64,000 nucleotides of DNA, from contig CATOUR010000062.1 of assembly GCA_951848785.1 (NCBI GenBank), positions 310,001-374,000 of the forward strand. The letters run 5' to 3'. The notes beneath the pieces were generated by a model that saw only the letters and a list, made by a program, of their open reading frames with translations, did no database searches and was not told the origin of the DNA. The stretch's first letter is position 1. Each line of letters opens with the position of its first letter. Origin of the DNA: Callosobruchus maculatus. Lineage: Eukaryota > Arthropoda > Insecta > Coleoptera > Chrysomelidae. Shown here in pieces: positions 1 through 11,023 of the stretch. The position numbers were made by a program, and so were the translations under genes.

Positions 1-180
1 AAGAAGAAAAGAAAGAAAGAAAAGCAGAAAGAGAGATAGAGAGAGAAAGAAAGATGGAAGGAAAGAAAAATAGAAAGAAAGGAAGGAAGGAAGAAACGGA
101 GACGAAACAAGGGAAGAAAGGCGGAAAGAAAGAGAGAAAAAGAAAGAAACAAAAAGAGAAAGAAAGAAAAACAGAAGGAA
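1..180. repeat. Polypurine (GA-rich) tract, end of a truncated repeat unit
   Basis: Almost every base on the plus strand is A or G, made of GAAA, GGAA and AGAA runs with rare interruptions. It precedes the first junction sequence TTTTGCTCAATCGGC at 181, so it is the tail of a unit of the array that follows, cut by the window edge. Long reading frames on the minus strand here (Phe/Ser/Leu only) are products of base composition. Confidence 0.85.
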
Positions 181-371
181 TTTTGCTCAATCGGCCGCGC
201 TCTTGGTCTTAAATACACTCACTAATTAATAAAGACAAAAAGGAAGGAAGGAAGAATAAAGAAAAGAAGAAGAAAAGAAAGAAAGAAAAGCAGAACGAGA
301 GAAAGAAAGACAGAAAGGAAGATGGAAAGAAAGAAAAAGAGATAGAAATAAAGAAAGAAAGAGAGAAAGAG

Positions 372-402
<31 letters not shown>

Positions 403-2625
403 CAGATAGAAACAAACAAACAAACAAATAATGAAACAAAGAAATAAAAAGAGATGGAAATAAAGACAGAAAGAAAGGGAAAGAGACAGAAATAAAGAAA
501 GAAATGAAGAAAGAGAGAAAGAAAAAAAGGATGGAATGAAAGACAAACAAAAGAAAGAATAAAAGGAAGGAACAAAGAAAGAAAGAAAACAAGAATATAA
601 TCATATTGCTCAATAATACCTTGAGAAGCGCGAGCTGCATATGTACAAAAAAGTGGTCAACATCCAAGCCACTCTATCAAACTCCCATCATACAAACGAA
701 AATGACAAATAGCGGAATAAGAACACGTAAAAAATGGTCGTCGTGTAAACGCAACATACTCTGGCAAATTGATTTTATTAATATGCGTATAACTCATAAC
801 ACAAACGAGTTTTCTCCATATAATTACAATAGAGGTCGTAAATTTTGCTCAGTCGGCAGCGCCTTTTGTCTTAAATACACTCATTAATTAATCAATAAAA
901 AAAGAAAGAAAGGAAGAAAAAAGAAATGAATAAAGAAAGGAAGAAGAAAAGAAAGAAAGAAAAGCAAAAAGAAAGAAAGATGGAAGGAAAGAAAAATAGA
1001 AAGAAAGAAAGAAAAAGAGACAGAAATAAATAAAGAAAGAAAGAAAGGAAGGGAGAAAGGAAGGAAGGAAGAAACGGAGAAGGAAGAAGGAAAGAAAGAA
1101 ATAAAGAGAAAAAAAGAAAAACAGAAGGATAGAATGAAAGACAAACGAAAGAAAGAATAAAATGAAGGAATATAGAAAGAAAGAAAAAACAATGATATAA
1201 TCAATTCTCTCAATAATACCTTAAGAAGCGCGAGCTGTTTGCATATGTACATATAAAAAAAAGGTCACCAGCCAAGCCACTCTATCAAGCTCCCATCATA
1301 CAAACGAAAATGACAAATAGCGGAATAAGAACACGTAAAAAATGGTCGTCGTGTAAACGCAACATACTCTGGCAAGTTGATTTTATTAATATGCGTATAA
1401 CTCATAACACAAACGAGTATTCTCCATATAATTACAATAGTGGTCGTCATTTTGCTTCGTCGGCAGCGTCCTTTGTCTTAAATGCACTCATTAATTAATC
1501 AATAAAAAAAGAAAGAAAGAAAAAAGAAATAAATAAAGAAAGGAAGGAGACAATCACTCCATTATTGAAAGTATCACGACTTATGGTGCAGAGCTGTGGG
1601 AACTCACTAAAAGACAAAAAGACCGATTATTGGCAGTGGAAATGGATTTCTGGAGGAGGAGTTGTGGTATTTCAAAGCTGGATCATGTCCGAAATGACAG
1701 AATTAGAGAGATCATGAATGTTGAAAGTACAATCCTCGACACCATAGAAAGGAAGCGTCTGCTCTGGTTTGGTCATTTACAGCGTATGCCAAGTACAAGA
1801 TGGCCAAAGCGAATATGGCAATGGACTCCAAATCAAAGAAGAAAGCGTGGCAGACCTCCAAGATGCTGGAAAGATAATGTAATGGATTCAATGGCGGCGA
1901 GAGGTCTCAATGAAGGAGACTGGAACGACCGCAGCAGATGGAAATGGGAAGCGAGAGGCGGCGACAGCCGTAAAAAACTCGCGTGTATATATATATATAA
2001 GAAGACAAGAAGGAAAGAAAAGCAGAAAGAGATAAAGGGAGAAAGAAAGAAAGAAAGAGAGAAAAATGGAAAGGAATAAAAATAGAAAGATGGAAAGAAA
2101 AAGAGACAGAAATAAAGAAAGAAAGAAAAAAGACAGAAATAAAAAAGAAAGAAAGGAAGGAAGGAAGGAAGCAAGGAAGGAAGAAACTGAGAAGAAAGAA
2201 GGGAAGAAAGGCAGAAAGAAATAGAGAAAAAGGAAGAAAGAAAGAAAGAGAGAAAGAAATAAAAACAGAAGGATAGAATGAAAGACAAACGAAAGAAAGA
2301 ATAAAAGGAGGGAATAAAGAAAGAAATTAAAAACAAAGATATAATCAATTTGCGCAACAAAACCTTAAGAAGCGCGAGCTGTTTGGATATGTACATATAA
2401 AAAAAGGTCAACAGCCAAGCCACTCTATCAAACTCCCATCATACAAACGAAAATGACAAATAGCGGAATAAGAACACGTAAAAAATGGTCGTCGTGTAAA
2501 CGCAACATACTCTGGCAAATTGATTTTATTAATATGCGTATAACTCATAACACAAACGAGTTTTCTCCATATAATTACAATAGAGGTCGTAAATTTTGCT
2601 CAGTCGGCCGAGCTCTTGGTTACCG
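181..2625. repeat. Tandem array of three long units with polypurine spacers
   Basis: A junction close to TTTTGCTCAGTCGGC recurs at about 181, 844, 1450 and 2594, so the units are about 660, 607 and 1,143 bp. Each unit holds a polypurine block of about 300-360 bp and a unique core of about 290 bp. The core is nearly identical in all units (about 602-895, 1200-1500 and 2345-2625) and contains GACAAATAGCGGAATAAGAA. The third unit is longer because a retrotransposon fragment sits in its polypurine block. The core's short plus-strand frame (starting MTNSGIRTRKKWSSCK) is conserved among units, but high DNA identity alone explains that. I recognise no function. Confidence 0.8.
1552..1990 (+). pseudogene. 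RTE-like non-LTR retrotransposon, 3' end of reverse transcriptase ORF
   Basis: The frame reads TYGAELWELTKRQKDRLLAV, then FWRRSCGISKLDHVRND, then RKRLLWFGHLQRMP, and near the end RKRGRPPRCWKDNVMDSM. This order (YGxExW, a kinase-like KxxxxRL, a WRR block, WxGHxxRM, then a basic GRPxxxW block) is the usual C-terminal region after the RT domain in RTE-like elements of insects. No stop occurs before a TATATATATA stretch at about 1986, which probably marks the 3' tail. The reading frame then runs on into GA repeat to 2079 by chance. The 5' end is truncated, with no RT catalytic core. It interrupts the polypurine block of the third array unit, so it inserted after that unit formed. Confidence 0.82.
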
Positions 2626-2934
2626 GCAACTGCCAATACACCCGAAGCAGCTTTCTTCAATGGCTTTATTTTCTCGTTGTAAATTCATTGAAATTATATT
2701 GATCGAACCTGTATTTATCTTTTGGTCTTGTTGTTGCTTCTTCTGCGATGCTTCGCTCCACGCAGCAGAGATTTATCGTGGGTCCCGTGTCTGTTTCGGA
2801 CTTGGCTGGTTTTTGTGACCGTCTCGCGTATGATGTAATGGAATTAGCAAGTTAAGTGAAGACCTTGCTGAGGACAGATCGAGGGACAAATCGTCTGTTT
2901 GGAAAAAGACTGTCATATCATATCTCAAAATTTT
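2626..2934. other. Unassigned spacer
   Basis: Between the tandem array and family P. A reading frame from the array core continues to 2818, but its second half is unrelated to anything I recognise. No repeat structure seen. Confidence 0.5.
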
Positions 2935-4060
2935 TACTTTTACTTCCCACACCGATAGGTGAGGGGAGTATTGTGATCGCGAAAATTTTCGATTTTGAGA
3001 TAATACGCTTTTTGGGCGTTTCATGATGTGTACATAACGAAAATCCACGTCACTCATTTCCGTCGGTCTGTCGGTCTGTCTGTCGGTCTGTCGCGTTTTT
3101 CTACCCTCGTAATCTCAGTGACCGCTGCATGGATTGTGGTGAAATTTGTGCAGTGTAATGCTGTGGGGTCGTAGTAGGTAACGTTCCTATAATTTTGAAA
3201 ATCGTTATACGGGGCGCGGAGTAATTAGCAAAAAACAAAAAGTTTCAAATGTGACTCAAACTTCGTTTTTAGGCGTTTTAGGGGTTCCTGATCATTTTCT
3301 ACTTTTTCTTGAGTGGGAGCGAATTTGGGGTGGTTGGGGGGTGGGGGGCTGTAATACTTAAAAATTTGTTGTATTCGTAATGGGCTGTCCATTGATATGT
3401 GAATGAAAAACCTAGCGGCATGATACACTTTTTAAGGTCCATCCAAACGTTGCATGCCTAGAAACCACGGGACTGTTTTAGATCATTCGATATCGCGTAA
3501 CGCGAAAATTGTTCCATTGATTTTAATGAAATTTCGACATAGTATTACTCCCAAGGCGAGGATGGAAAACGCGTATGTTTTTGGAAAAATCGGATCAGTG
3601 GCGGCGCGGCAATAATAAAAAAACAAAAAATATGAAAACAGCTCAAACTTTGTTTTTAGGCGTTTTACGGGTTCCTGATCATTTTCAATTTTTTTTTGGG
3701 TGGGGTGAAATCGGGGCGGTTGGGGCGGTTGGAGGGTGGGGGGTAGTAAAACTGAAAAATATGTTGTATTCATCATAGTCCGTCTATTGACCTGTAGAAG
3801 AAATACCTAGCTGCATATTACACTTTTTTAGGTCCATCCGAACATTGGCTTGCCTATTACAGAAACCAATTTTTTGATCTGTACATACGAGTTTTGCTTT
3901 ATTTCGTTGTATGTATATTGCGTAAAGCGAAAATTATTGAATTGATGTTAACAAAATTTTGACACAGAATGTTACCGCTGCGAGAATGGAAAACGCGTGT
4001 CAGTAGCGGCGCAGCAATTATGACAAAACTAAAAATATAAAAAAAAGTTTTTTTCTATTA
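2935..4060 (+). repeat. Dispersed repeat family P, longest copy with internal duplication
   Basis: Begins ACTTCCCACACCGATAGGTG, followed by a palindromic GCGAAAATTTTCG, a run of GTCGGTCTGTC and CTCGTAATCTCAGT. The same order recurs at 17727, 34076 and 45640. A block containing TTTTTAGGCGTTTT and GGTTCCTGATCATTTT occurs at about 3262 and 3654, so the body is partly duplicated with a period near 395 bp, and a third diverged piece follows at about 3900-4060. G-runs (GGTTGGGGGGTGGGGGG) recur in each subunit. No protein coding and no terminal inverted repeats were found, so the transposon class is open. Confidence 0.72.
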
Positions 4061-4232
4061 TGTGGGTCGTAGTATTTATCTAGTTCGCTAACACGATAAT
4101 AACACCGTGTGCCTTAGAACAGATGTCAAGTTATACTTGCGGTGTGGTCTAGCAAACCGTCAATTAATTAATTCCTTCAATTAAAAAAAATGCACGAAGA
4201 TATACACAAGGATAAACACCCATCAAGGTAAT

Positions 4233-4459
4233 ATGGGGGTACCTTCATGGGCTTGTGCGGATTGTTCTTGGAGACGTTCTGGTATCGTAAATCCATCGTG
4301 TGCAGGTGCAGATATGAGGCGCATGCTTCTTGCTGAAACGGAAGCTCTTGGACATTCCCGCTTTCAATTTACCCGCAATTGTTTTATTGAAGCTTTATTG
4401 CAAATGGCAGCCCACAGCTGTGAACTGAATCTAACACGGTTTAATGTACGTTGCATGCA
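4233..4459 (+). CDS. Possible exon of an unrecognised protein
   Basis: An open frame with mixed, protein-like composition (ETEALGHSRFQFTRNCFIEA near the middle, then LLQMAAHSCELNLTRFNVRC) stands out in AT-rich DNA. It ends at CATGCAG followed by GTAAAG, a plausible 5' splice site; past it the frame becomes hydrophobic and stops at 4487. The start is uncertain: an ATG lies at 4233, but the segment could equally begin after an upstream AG. Five cysteines are present without a clear zinc-finger spacing. I do not recognise the family. Alternatives are a transposon exon or a chance frame. No partner exon was identified. Confidence 0.35.
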
Positions 4460-4739
4460 GGTAAAGATATATTTGTGGTATTATTGATATTTGTATATGA
4501 AAGCTATATAGCGGTCAAGAATAATCTATGATCACTGGAACACTGAAGAAATGAATTAGTTTTATAGGACAAGCTATATCGCACTTTATTAATTTTATAT
4601 TATTCACTGAGGGAGGGAGTATATTTTCAAAATAATTTATATACTTGTATAGTAGTAGTAGCAGCGATTTATTGGTGCTAGTACAAAAGAAAATTTGTTC
4701 GCACAAGTCAAAATTTAGTGATTAACTAATATACATGTA

Positions 4740-5345
4740 GTTAAAACTAAAATAAAAACATTGACATTGACATGTCAAACCTAAGATACCTAACACATTA
4801 AAATTTTAATAAATGATACACATGACACCACAGCTAAAAAATTGTACAAATTTTGGCAAATAGGTATGTTACACATTTAAATCACTGAAGTCGTTGTGGA
4901 GGTATTCCTCATGATCATATTATGCTTTTTTAATCAAGTATTTATTAATTTTGTCACAAAAAGTATTAACTTCCAATACTTTCATCCTGCTTGGTAGAGC
5001 ATCGTAGAAATGCAAGGCATAATCATTTATCCCGGTTCTTCATTTACTAATTCTGGTACATAGTACTTTAAAATTGGTAGCTTTTTTTGTGTTGTGACTA
5101 TGGATTTCAGTGTGTCTAGTTTCATTGCGTTTAACGTGACATAAGCATTCTAAAATGAAAATACAAGGTAATGTTAGTAGGTGCAACCTGATAAACGCAT
5201 CTTTGCAGGGCTCTCTATATTTCAGGTTGGCAATACTCTTACACATTGTCTCTGTATGCCAAAAATCTCTTCGTAGTGTGTAGGACAGCCCCAGCTCAAT
5301 ATAGGATATGACATAATTGATTGGAAATATGCATAATAGCAGTTC
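4740..5345 (-). pseudogene. Non-LTR retrotransposon (Jockey/CR1-like) RT C-terminus and 3' UTR
   Basis: On the minus strand from 5345 the frames read SYIELGLSYTLRRDFW, then IANLKYREPCKDAFIRLHLL, TLPCIFILECLCHVKRNE, IHSHNTKKATNFKV, and after one stop at about 5040 RTGINDYALHFYDALPSRMK. This is the usual ending of Jockey/CR1-like RT proteins (W...RA.R...G...YRESCK, TLPC.YI.E, HxYNTR, ALxFYNxLP). The ending KYLIKKA...DHEEYLHNDF also fits. A frameshift lies near 5290 and a stop near 5040, so it is dead. The 3' region down to about 4740 includes a TTGACATTGACATG-type stretch. The 5' part is missing. Confidence 0.82.
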
Positions 5346-7856
5346 ATGAGTGTGTATAAATATACATCTCTTTATCTATCTTGTCTTATAATATCCAACC
5401 AGACATTGTACAATGACCTCGAAATTTCCGATATTTCGACAGATATTCACGTAGTTGACACCACCTAAAATTAGGAAGTCATATGAATCGATTATTTAGA
5501 CATCTTCTTCATGGAGTAGACAACAAAAGTCTAAGTAGAAGTAGTAAGAATCACTTTTAGCATTAATAGCACTATTAGCACTTATGACTGATATAAGTAA
5601 ACTTACCAAATACTTGACGGATTTAATAAAATACTTCAGATTGTTGTTTATTTCTTGCTTTCTTTTTCGTTTCTCTTGAAACGCAAGTTGAATTGCATCA
5701 TCTGTTTCATACAATTAGTGCCACATATATTTTTATTTCTATGTGTGACAAACTGAACGTAAATTTCACCTTTTTACTTTATAACTCTATACATCTCTTA
5801 ACACTATCTCATCTGGATAACTTCTCAAGAACTCCTGTCACGCTACTCGTGGCGTTGAATCTTCTTTTTCTTACAAAGAATATCATGAAGAAACTCTATG
5901 GAGAAAAATTGGCCTGATGTCTGATATCTAAGTCCACTTTTAGAGGCATTTTTCCATTTAAGACAATCCTAGATTATTATCAAAAAACTGCTAATGCTAA
6001 ATTCTTTTCCTGATAATTTTGAATTACTAATTGTAATTGAATATTAATTAGAATAAAAAAATAAAAAAAATGTATGTTAACTTAAAATAGTCGGATTTTT
6101 AGTTGATGAGTTTTTACGACCTCATAGTCTTATATGTTTTATTTCCCGCATTTCAACAATAAAATAACGAAACTCCAAAAAATGCGTGTTTAAAAAGTTT
6201 TATACAAAAGTAAGACATTACCTGCAGATCTATGACTGTATATTTGATATATAGTTATTGTCGCGATTTGTTTTGTCTGATCCTCAATGAAACAAAGAAA
6301 ATGAATATTTTTTATTTGATTCATAGGATTATGTTTGAATATTTAGCCTTCAGTGCTTATTTTGAATACGATGTATCGGGTTTTTGTTGACTTTGATATC
6401 ACTAGTAGATGGATTTTATTACATTCTTTCAGATGCAGTAGAAAGACTGCTTACCTAGTCAAGAAAAAATGAATATAGTGGACTCTGTCTGATTGCTATC
6501 CACTGGTCTTCGTAGTCTAGTTTTGCAGAAGAATATTTCCTGCAGATTGACCTATATAGATATAATTTATTTTTCAATAGCAACATTGTTTGTACCTAAG
6601 GTTCCATTTGTAATTCCATACAAAGTGATCTAATTTATACAAAAAACAAAAAAAAAATAATGTAAAGAAACGCCGTATGTATGTTTGTGAAGCAAAATAC
6701 ATAATTTACTAACACATGAGAATCCTCTATAAAAAGCGAAGCAGTAAGCCTGGCATACTTATAAATAGCTTATAGTGTTTTATCACCATTCATTCTAAAT
6801 CAAAACGCTCACTCTTAAATTGTAAACTCGACTTATGAATTAAGAGTTGATCCAGTGTTACTTTAGTGGTGTTTTTAATGTTCAGAAAAACAAATGATGT
6901 GATAAACATGTAACACAATATTTATTTTCCCCGCAATGTTTTGGGTCATAAAGTACTTTGTTCTTTTGAAAAATCTACCAGCCAAAACACTGGATCAACG
7001 CAAGATTTAAATAGTCTGGGATAAATCCACAAGAATATACTTATAAAATTAGGCTTCCTGTTTATGTATATATTGTTTTGTAGCCAGTGAGCCAGGTGAA
7101 CAGTTGAACATATAATTTTTTGAGTCTCTGCCAGAATGTTGTGCAATATAATCGCAGTATACTTGTGTCAGAAATGTTCTCCTTCTGTCGAAATTGATTT
7201 TACTAGACAACAAATTTGACGTATCTTTTTGTCGCGGGTTGATATAATAAACACTTCACATCAATAGTTGAATAGAATGTGTACTATTTCAACATAAATA
7301 GATTTTTTTTGGTAGGGTAGGTATAATTCGAGGGTAATGATTGTTTGTTATAATTTGTGACAGCGTAAATAAATTCATTACCTATCCCTTTAATTTCCAA
7401 TTATGATTTATTAGAAATTTTAACTTATAACCCAGTTAGCAGTAAATAGTTTTTATATATACCTTTAATTTATCTCATATCAAGAACCAGTTTTTCATGA
7501 AAAATACTGATTGATATTTTAATTAACATTCAAAAAATGCAATAAGTTGTGGTACACGTATATCCACCATAAAAAGTAATTTGCAATCTTTTCCGATATA
7601 GCTTTTTCTTTAATCATTCCCGGACCAACACTTAAAAACAATTCAATCTTATATAATAGCCGACTGTATCATCTATAAAATTATTTATTGTGCCATTGAA
7701 CCCACCTTACTCATTAATGAGTTCAGAACTGTTACCCAATACACACATAAAGTGGATTAGATAAAGGTTTGCATCTGAGATGTAACGCCAAGGCAAAGAT
7801 TTGATGATTTGATCTTTTGTCAGATGTGGGATAATTTTTTACAATCTGTATAAATA
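5346..7856. other. AT-rich DNA without recognisable genes
   Basis: I see no protein family, RNA gene or clear inverted-repeat element. Short frames at 5496-5714, 5693-5917 and 6946-7146 have AT-driven composition and match nothing I know. Possibly intergenic or intronic host sequence. Confidence 0.5.
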
Positions 7857-8598
7857 CAGGGTGGGGCGTAAAAACCAAGTGTTTTTGGTTTGAGTAGTAC
7901 TCATTTATTAGAAAAGGGAGGAGCGCGCGGTTTATTACAATCCATTCCTTGACCCAAACCATTTCACTTTCTTACTTGCTACTTGCCATCATGGAGCAGT
8001 AGACGCTAGAACAATACGTGGCATATGGCGTGGCATCATTGGCCCATATTTTTTTGGAGAAAATGGGGCCACGGCTACAGCAACATCTGAACGTTACATT
8101 CATATGGTGAATACATTTTTCATACCTGAATTGCAAAGAAGAGGTGTGGATATCAAAGATTTGTGGTTCCAGCAAGATGGGCCCACGGCACACACCGCTA
8201 GAGCATCCATGGCTGTTCTTCGCCACCTGTTTCCAAATCGTTCAATTTCGAGGTTTGGTGGCATTTCATGACCTCCTCGGTCTCCCGACTTATCAATTTG
8301 TGATTTTTTTCTATGGGGGTAACTCAAGTCACGTGTTTAAAGGGTCAAGCCCCGTACGTTAAACGCAGAGAAGGAAGCGATTCGCCATGGAATCTCCCAA
8401 AAATCAACAGAGACATGCTGGAAACAGTGGAGTGCAATTTTCGTGAACGGCTGCATCATATGACAGATGTAATTTTTGCACTTAGATATTTCAAAATGGT
8501 TTATTATCTACCTGTTCTACTACCAATAATTTTTTTAGAGTAAAAACTAATAATTTTATGATTATTTCAAAAACACTTGATTCTTATGCCCCACCCTG
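7857..8598 (+). mobile_element. Internally deleted DUF4817-type (IS630/mariner-related) DNA transposon
   Basis: The left end at 7855 reads TA CAGGGTGGGGCGTAAAAACC, and the right end reads TTATGCCCCACCCTG followed by CATA at 8599. The ends are inverted repeats of each other (CAGGGTGGGGCRTAA, then near-matches including AAGTGTTTTTG/CAAAAACACTTG). The body carries part of a transposase in the same orientation. A TA target is suggested by the flanks, though the right copy is one step off. This is the only CAGGGTG-bounded element in the window that still holds transposase coding sequence. Confidence 0.8.
7991..8545 (+). pseudogene. DUF4817-type transposase, internally deleted and broken
   Basis: An ATG at 7991 gives MEQ, a stop, then TLEQYV, which fits the short N-terminus of this family. 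It then jumps straight to GIWRGIIGPYFFGENGATAT, so the helix-turn-helix region and the first catalytic Asp are deleted. The second acidic block is intact (LWFQQDGPTAHTARASMAVL). The third, PPRSPDLSICDFFLWG, is present but preceded by TGA where a Trp codon is expected, and a frameshift lies just after it. The end (INRDMLETVECNFRERL) matches the family's C-terminus. Family members transpose by DDE cut-and-paste. This copy cannot. Confidence 0.85.
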
Positions 8599-8602
8599 CA
8601 TA

Positions 8603-9349
8603 GAGAGTGAAAAAGCCAAATGGAATAAATTCATTGTTGACATTGACAAGTTGACATTTTTTAACGTGAAAATGTGACCCACTTCGAATGTAGGTACAAC
8701 CCTCAATTCTTTGAATGTGGTTGTAATATATCGTTTGAATGGCCTCTTCATTGTTTATTCAAAAATGTTATGATTTTCAAATTTGGTGCAAAAATAAAGA
8801 TGGAAAAAATTTAATCGTGTGATTAGATTCGCTACAATATCGGATATCAACTTTTTATCATTTTACAGACTATTCTTCTGGTACTTCCAAGTCAGAATTG
8901 AAGGAAGGTATAGTACCTATACAGTACCGTTAGACTCATAAAATTTTAATCTTTACAACCTTGCCTCGCCAAGTTTGGGGAAGGTCACTGTCCGTTTATT
9001 TTTTTTGTTGAAAGGTAACAGCTACCCTTGTCGGTACCTACCCGTAATATTTTTTACCCATCTTCCAAGGGCACATTTAGATTAGAGGGTGACTTTTTCG
9101 CATCCGCTCTATTATTTCCTAATATACCGTAAAGCCTGCATATTTTAAAAAAGTTCCAGACTTCCGAGAATAAGCGGGTCTTGCTATGAAGGACAAAGAT
9201 GCATTTTTTAAAGAATGAACAGATTGGGTTCGTTAGAACGGGATGCTGGTTTTCAGGGACTTATTCAAAGAAATATTTCAAGATGTTGACCACAGCGCAA
9301 TTTACAAGAAACGGCATGGAATTGGATAATAAACTATGAAGGGCCAATA
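8603..9349. other. Unassigned AT-rich spacer
   Basis: No recognisable coding, RNA or inverted-repeat structure between the transposon and the next palindrome. Confidence 0.5.
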
Positions 9350-10003
9350 TACTGGGTGTCCCACGACGATTAAGACAAGCAATATATCGGAACTGGACAG
9401 TATAGTAGCGAATTATAATTTTGGGGGTTCAGATTAGAGCAAATATAGTATCTTTCCTTATTACTGTGTCACCTAATGAGATATTGGTTTTTGATCACGT
9501 GACATCCGATTCAAAAATTTTGATATGACACCCTGTATATTTGTGACTTTTTGTGTTCCGCCCGATAAAACGATTCCAACAAACTAGCACACTTGGGGTC
9601 TAAAGTTATTTGTTCAAGAGCTACAGGTACTTAAAGGATGGTACCACTACCATTGATTATAACATGTACCCCTACAGTTAAATTACTTTGGTAGGGTTTC
9701 ATAATGGTAGTGGTACAGTCAAAGTACCTGTAGCTCTTGAATTAATAACTTTAGACCCCAAGTGTGCCAGTTTGTTGGAATTGTTTTATCTGGAGGAACA
9801 CAAAAAGTCAGAAATATACAGGGTGTCCCATTAAACATTTTGAATCGGACGTCACGTGACCAAAAACAAATACCTTATTGGATGACTCAATAATAAGAAA
9901 AGATACTATGTTTGCTCTAATTTATACCCCCAAAATTATAATTCGCTACCACTGCCCAGTTCGGATATATTGCTTGTTTTAATCGTCGTGGGACACCCTG
10001 TAT
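9350..10003. mobile_element. Palindromic (foldback) element with TACWGGGTGTCC ends
   Basis: The left end TACTGGGTGTCCCACGACGA is mirrored by TCGTCGTGGGACACCCTGTA at the right end. Matching continues through ATAATTTTGGGGG..., the CACGTGAC block and AGCTACAGGTAC, so arms of about 300 bp (9350-9655 and 9705-10003) enclose a loop of about 50 bp containing ACCACTACCAT/ATGGTAGTGGT. Each arm contains an internal inverted motif (ACACCCTGTATA at about 9528, mirrored near 9820). No coding capacity. TA flanks fit a Tc1/mariner-type target. Confidence 0.88.
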
Positions 10004-10079
10004 ATAGATATCTAACAATTCAAAGATACACATAAAAGTGAGGGTGTTCATACGGCCTTAGCGTTTCACCATTTTGCCA

Positions 10080-10357
10080 TTGGCAACTTGGCAACGTCGC
10101 AATCGATCCCAAAAATATTTTAGGGTTGAATAGAGATCAAAAATGGACACTAGAATAATTTAAAAAAAAGTTATAGTTCCATATAAAAAAATCAAGTTGA
10201 TCACTATCCTACTTTCCCGCAACACCCTGTATATTTCAAATTTTTTTTAGAATATGCACCTCAAGTAACCAAATAACTTTTGTATTTAACATTTTCTTCT
10301 ATCAGGAATACCTTGCGAGATATCGAAGAATTATACACTAACTGGACACCCTGTATA
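10080..10357. repeat. Half-element of a CACCCTGTATA-ended family, copy 1
   Basis: Shares order and sequence with 46305-46573: CAACTTGGCAACG, CGATCCC, AAAATATT, ATCAAGTTGATCACTATCCT, ACTTTCCCG, ACACCCTGTATATTTCAAA, AAGTAACCAAATAACKTTTGTATT, CCTTGCGAGATATC, and the end TGGACACCCTGTATA. Only the right-hand end is present and no mirrored left arm was found, so both copies look like half-palindromes. Confidence 0.75.
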
Positions 10358-10706
10358 TCTGACTTCTACATCTTCAATGTGTCTCTCTCGTTTTCCCTGC
10401 AGAAAGGGAATTTCCCTACGAGTCGCCATCACTGTGCGCTGCTCGGTCAGTTCGCAGCTCCACCAGCGGCACCGGTTCAGCAGTCAGAAGTCTCTAAACA
10501 GGTGGCCAATAACTATAACCGTTATTATAACGCGACCGTTTCTACACAAATGAGTGGAAATTACGGCGCCGTCGAGCGTCGAGCGTCGCGTCGCCGTCGC
10601 TGTGGCTGGTAAACACTCCATTACCAGCCAATTCCTCGCCTTTACTTCTCTCTCTACTCCATCTACAAGGACAATAGCTGGCTATTTGATCAAAGAGCTT
10701 ATCATA
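10358..10706. other. Unassigned, locally GC-richer segment
   Basis: A GC-rich patch (GTCGAGCGTCGAGCGTCGCG near 10570) and short plus-strand frames occur, but nothing I recognise. It could be unique host DNA. Confidence 0.4.
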
Positions 10707-10989
10707 GGGTGTGTTCAACGAGACTTAGCGCAAAAGCGCTAGCCTGGAGTCAAAAACCTAGGTTATCAAAGCACAAACCCTGATATTAAATTGACACTAC
10801 ATGCAACGGCTTCCCTCAGAACTACAAATAACTTTTTTCTAGTTTTGTACCTCTTCGCTGACCAATCAGCGCTTTATAAAAGCGCTAACCAAGCTCTGTG
10901 GCGCTATTTTGATAGCTTGTCGTTCATCGGTTAGTTAGCGCAAAGCGCCCACAAGCGCTTACGTCTGCTAAGTCCCGTTGAACAGTACC
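10707..10989. mobile_element. MITE with GTTCAACGRGACTTAGC inverted ends
   Basis: The left end GTGTTCAACGAGACTTAGCG and the right end GCTAAGTCCCGTTGAACAG are inverted repeats (17-bp core, one mismatch). The 283-bp body is full of AGCGC/GCGCT motifs (AAAAGCGCTAGC, CAGCGCTTTATAAAAGCGCT, TAGCGCAAAGCGCC, CAAGCGCTTA), several close to the ends, as expected for transposase binding sites. No coding. Flanks show no convincing target duplication, so the superfamily is open. Confidence 0.75.
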
Positions 10990-11023
10990 ATCGAATACAG
11001 CTACAATTTTAAAAATACTCCAT

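Noticed and set aside
209..1252. Long minus-strand open frames rich in Phe, Ser and Leu (209-667, 884-1252 and similar at 1833-2423)
   Set aside because: They are translations of polypurine DNA, which lacks stop codons in that strand; no domain or codon pattern supports coding.
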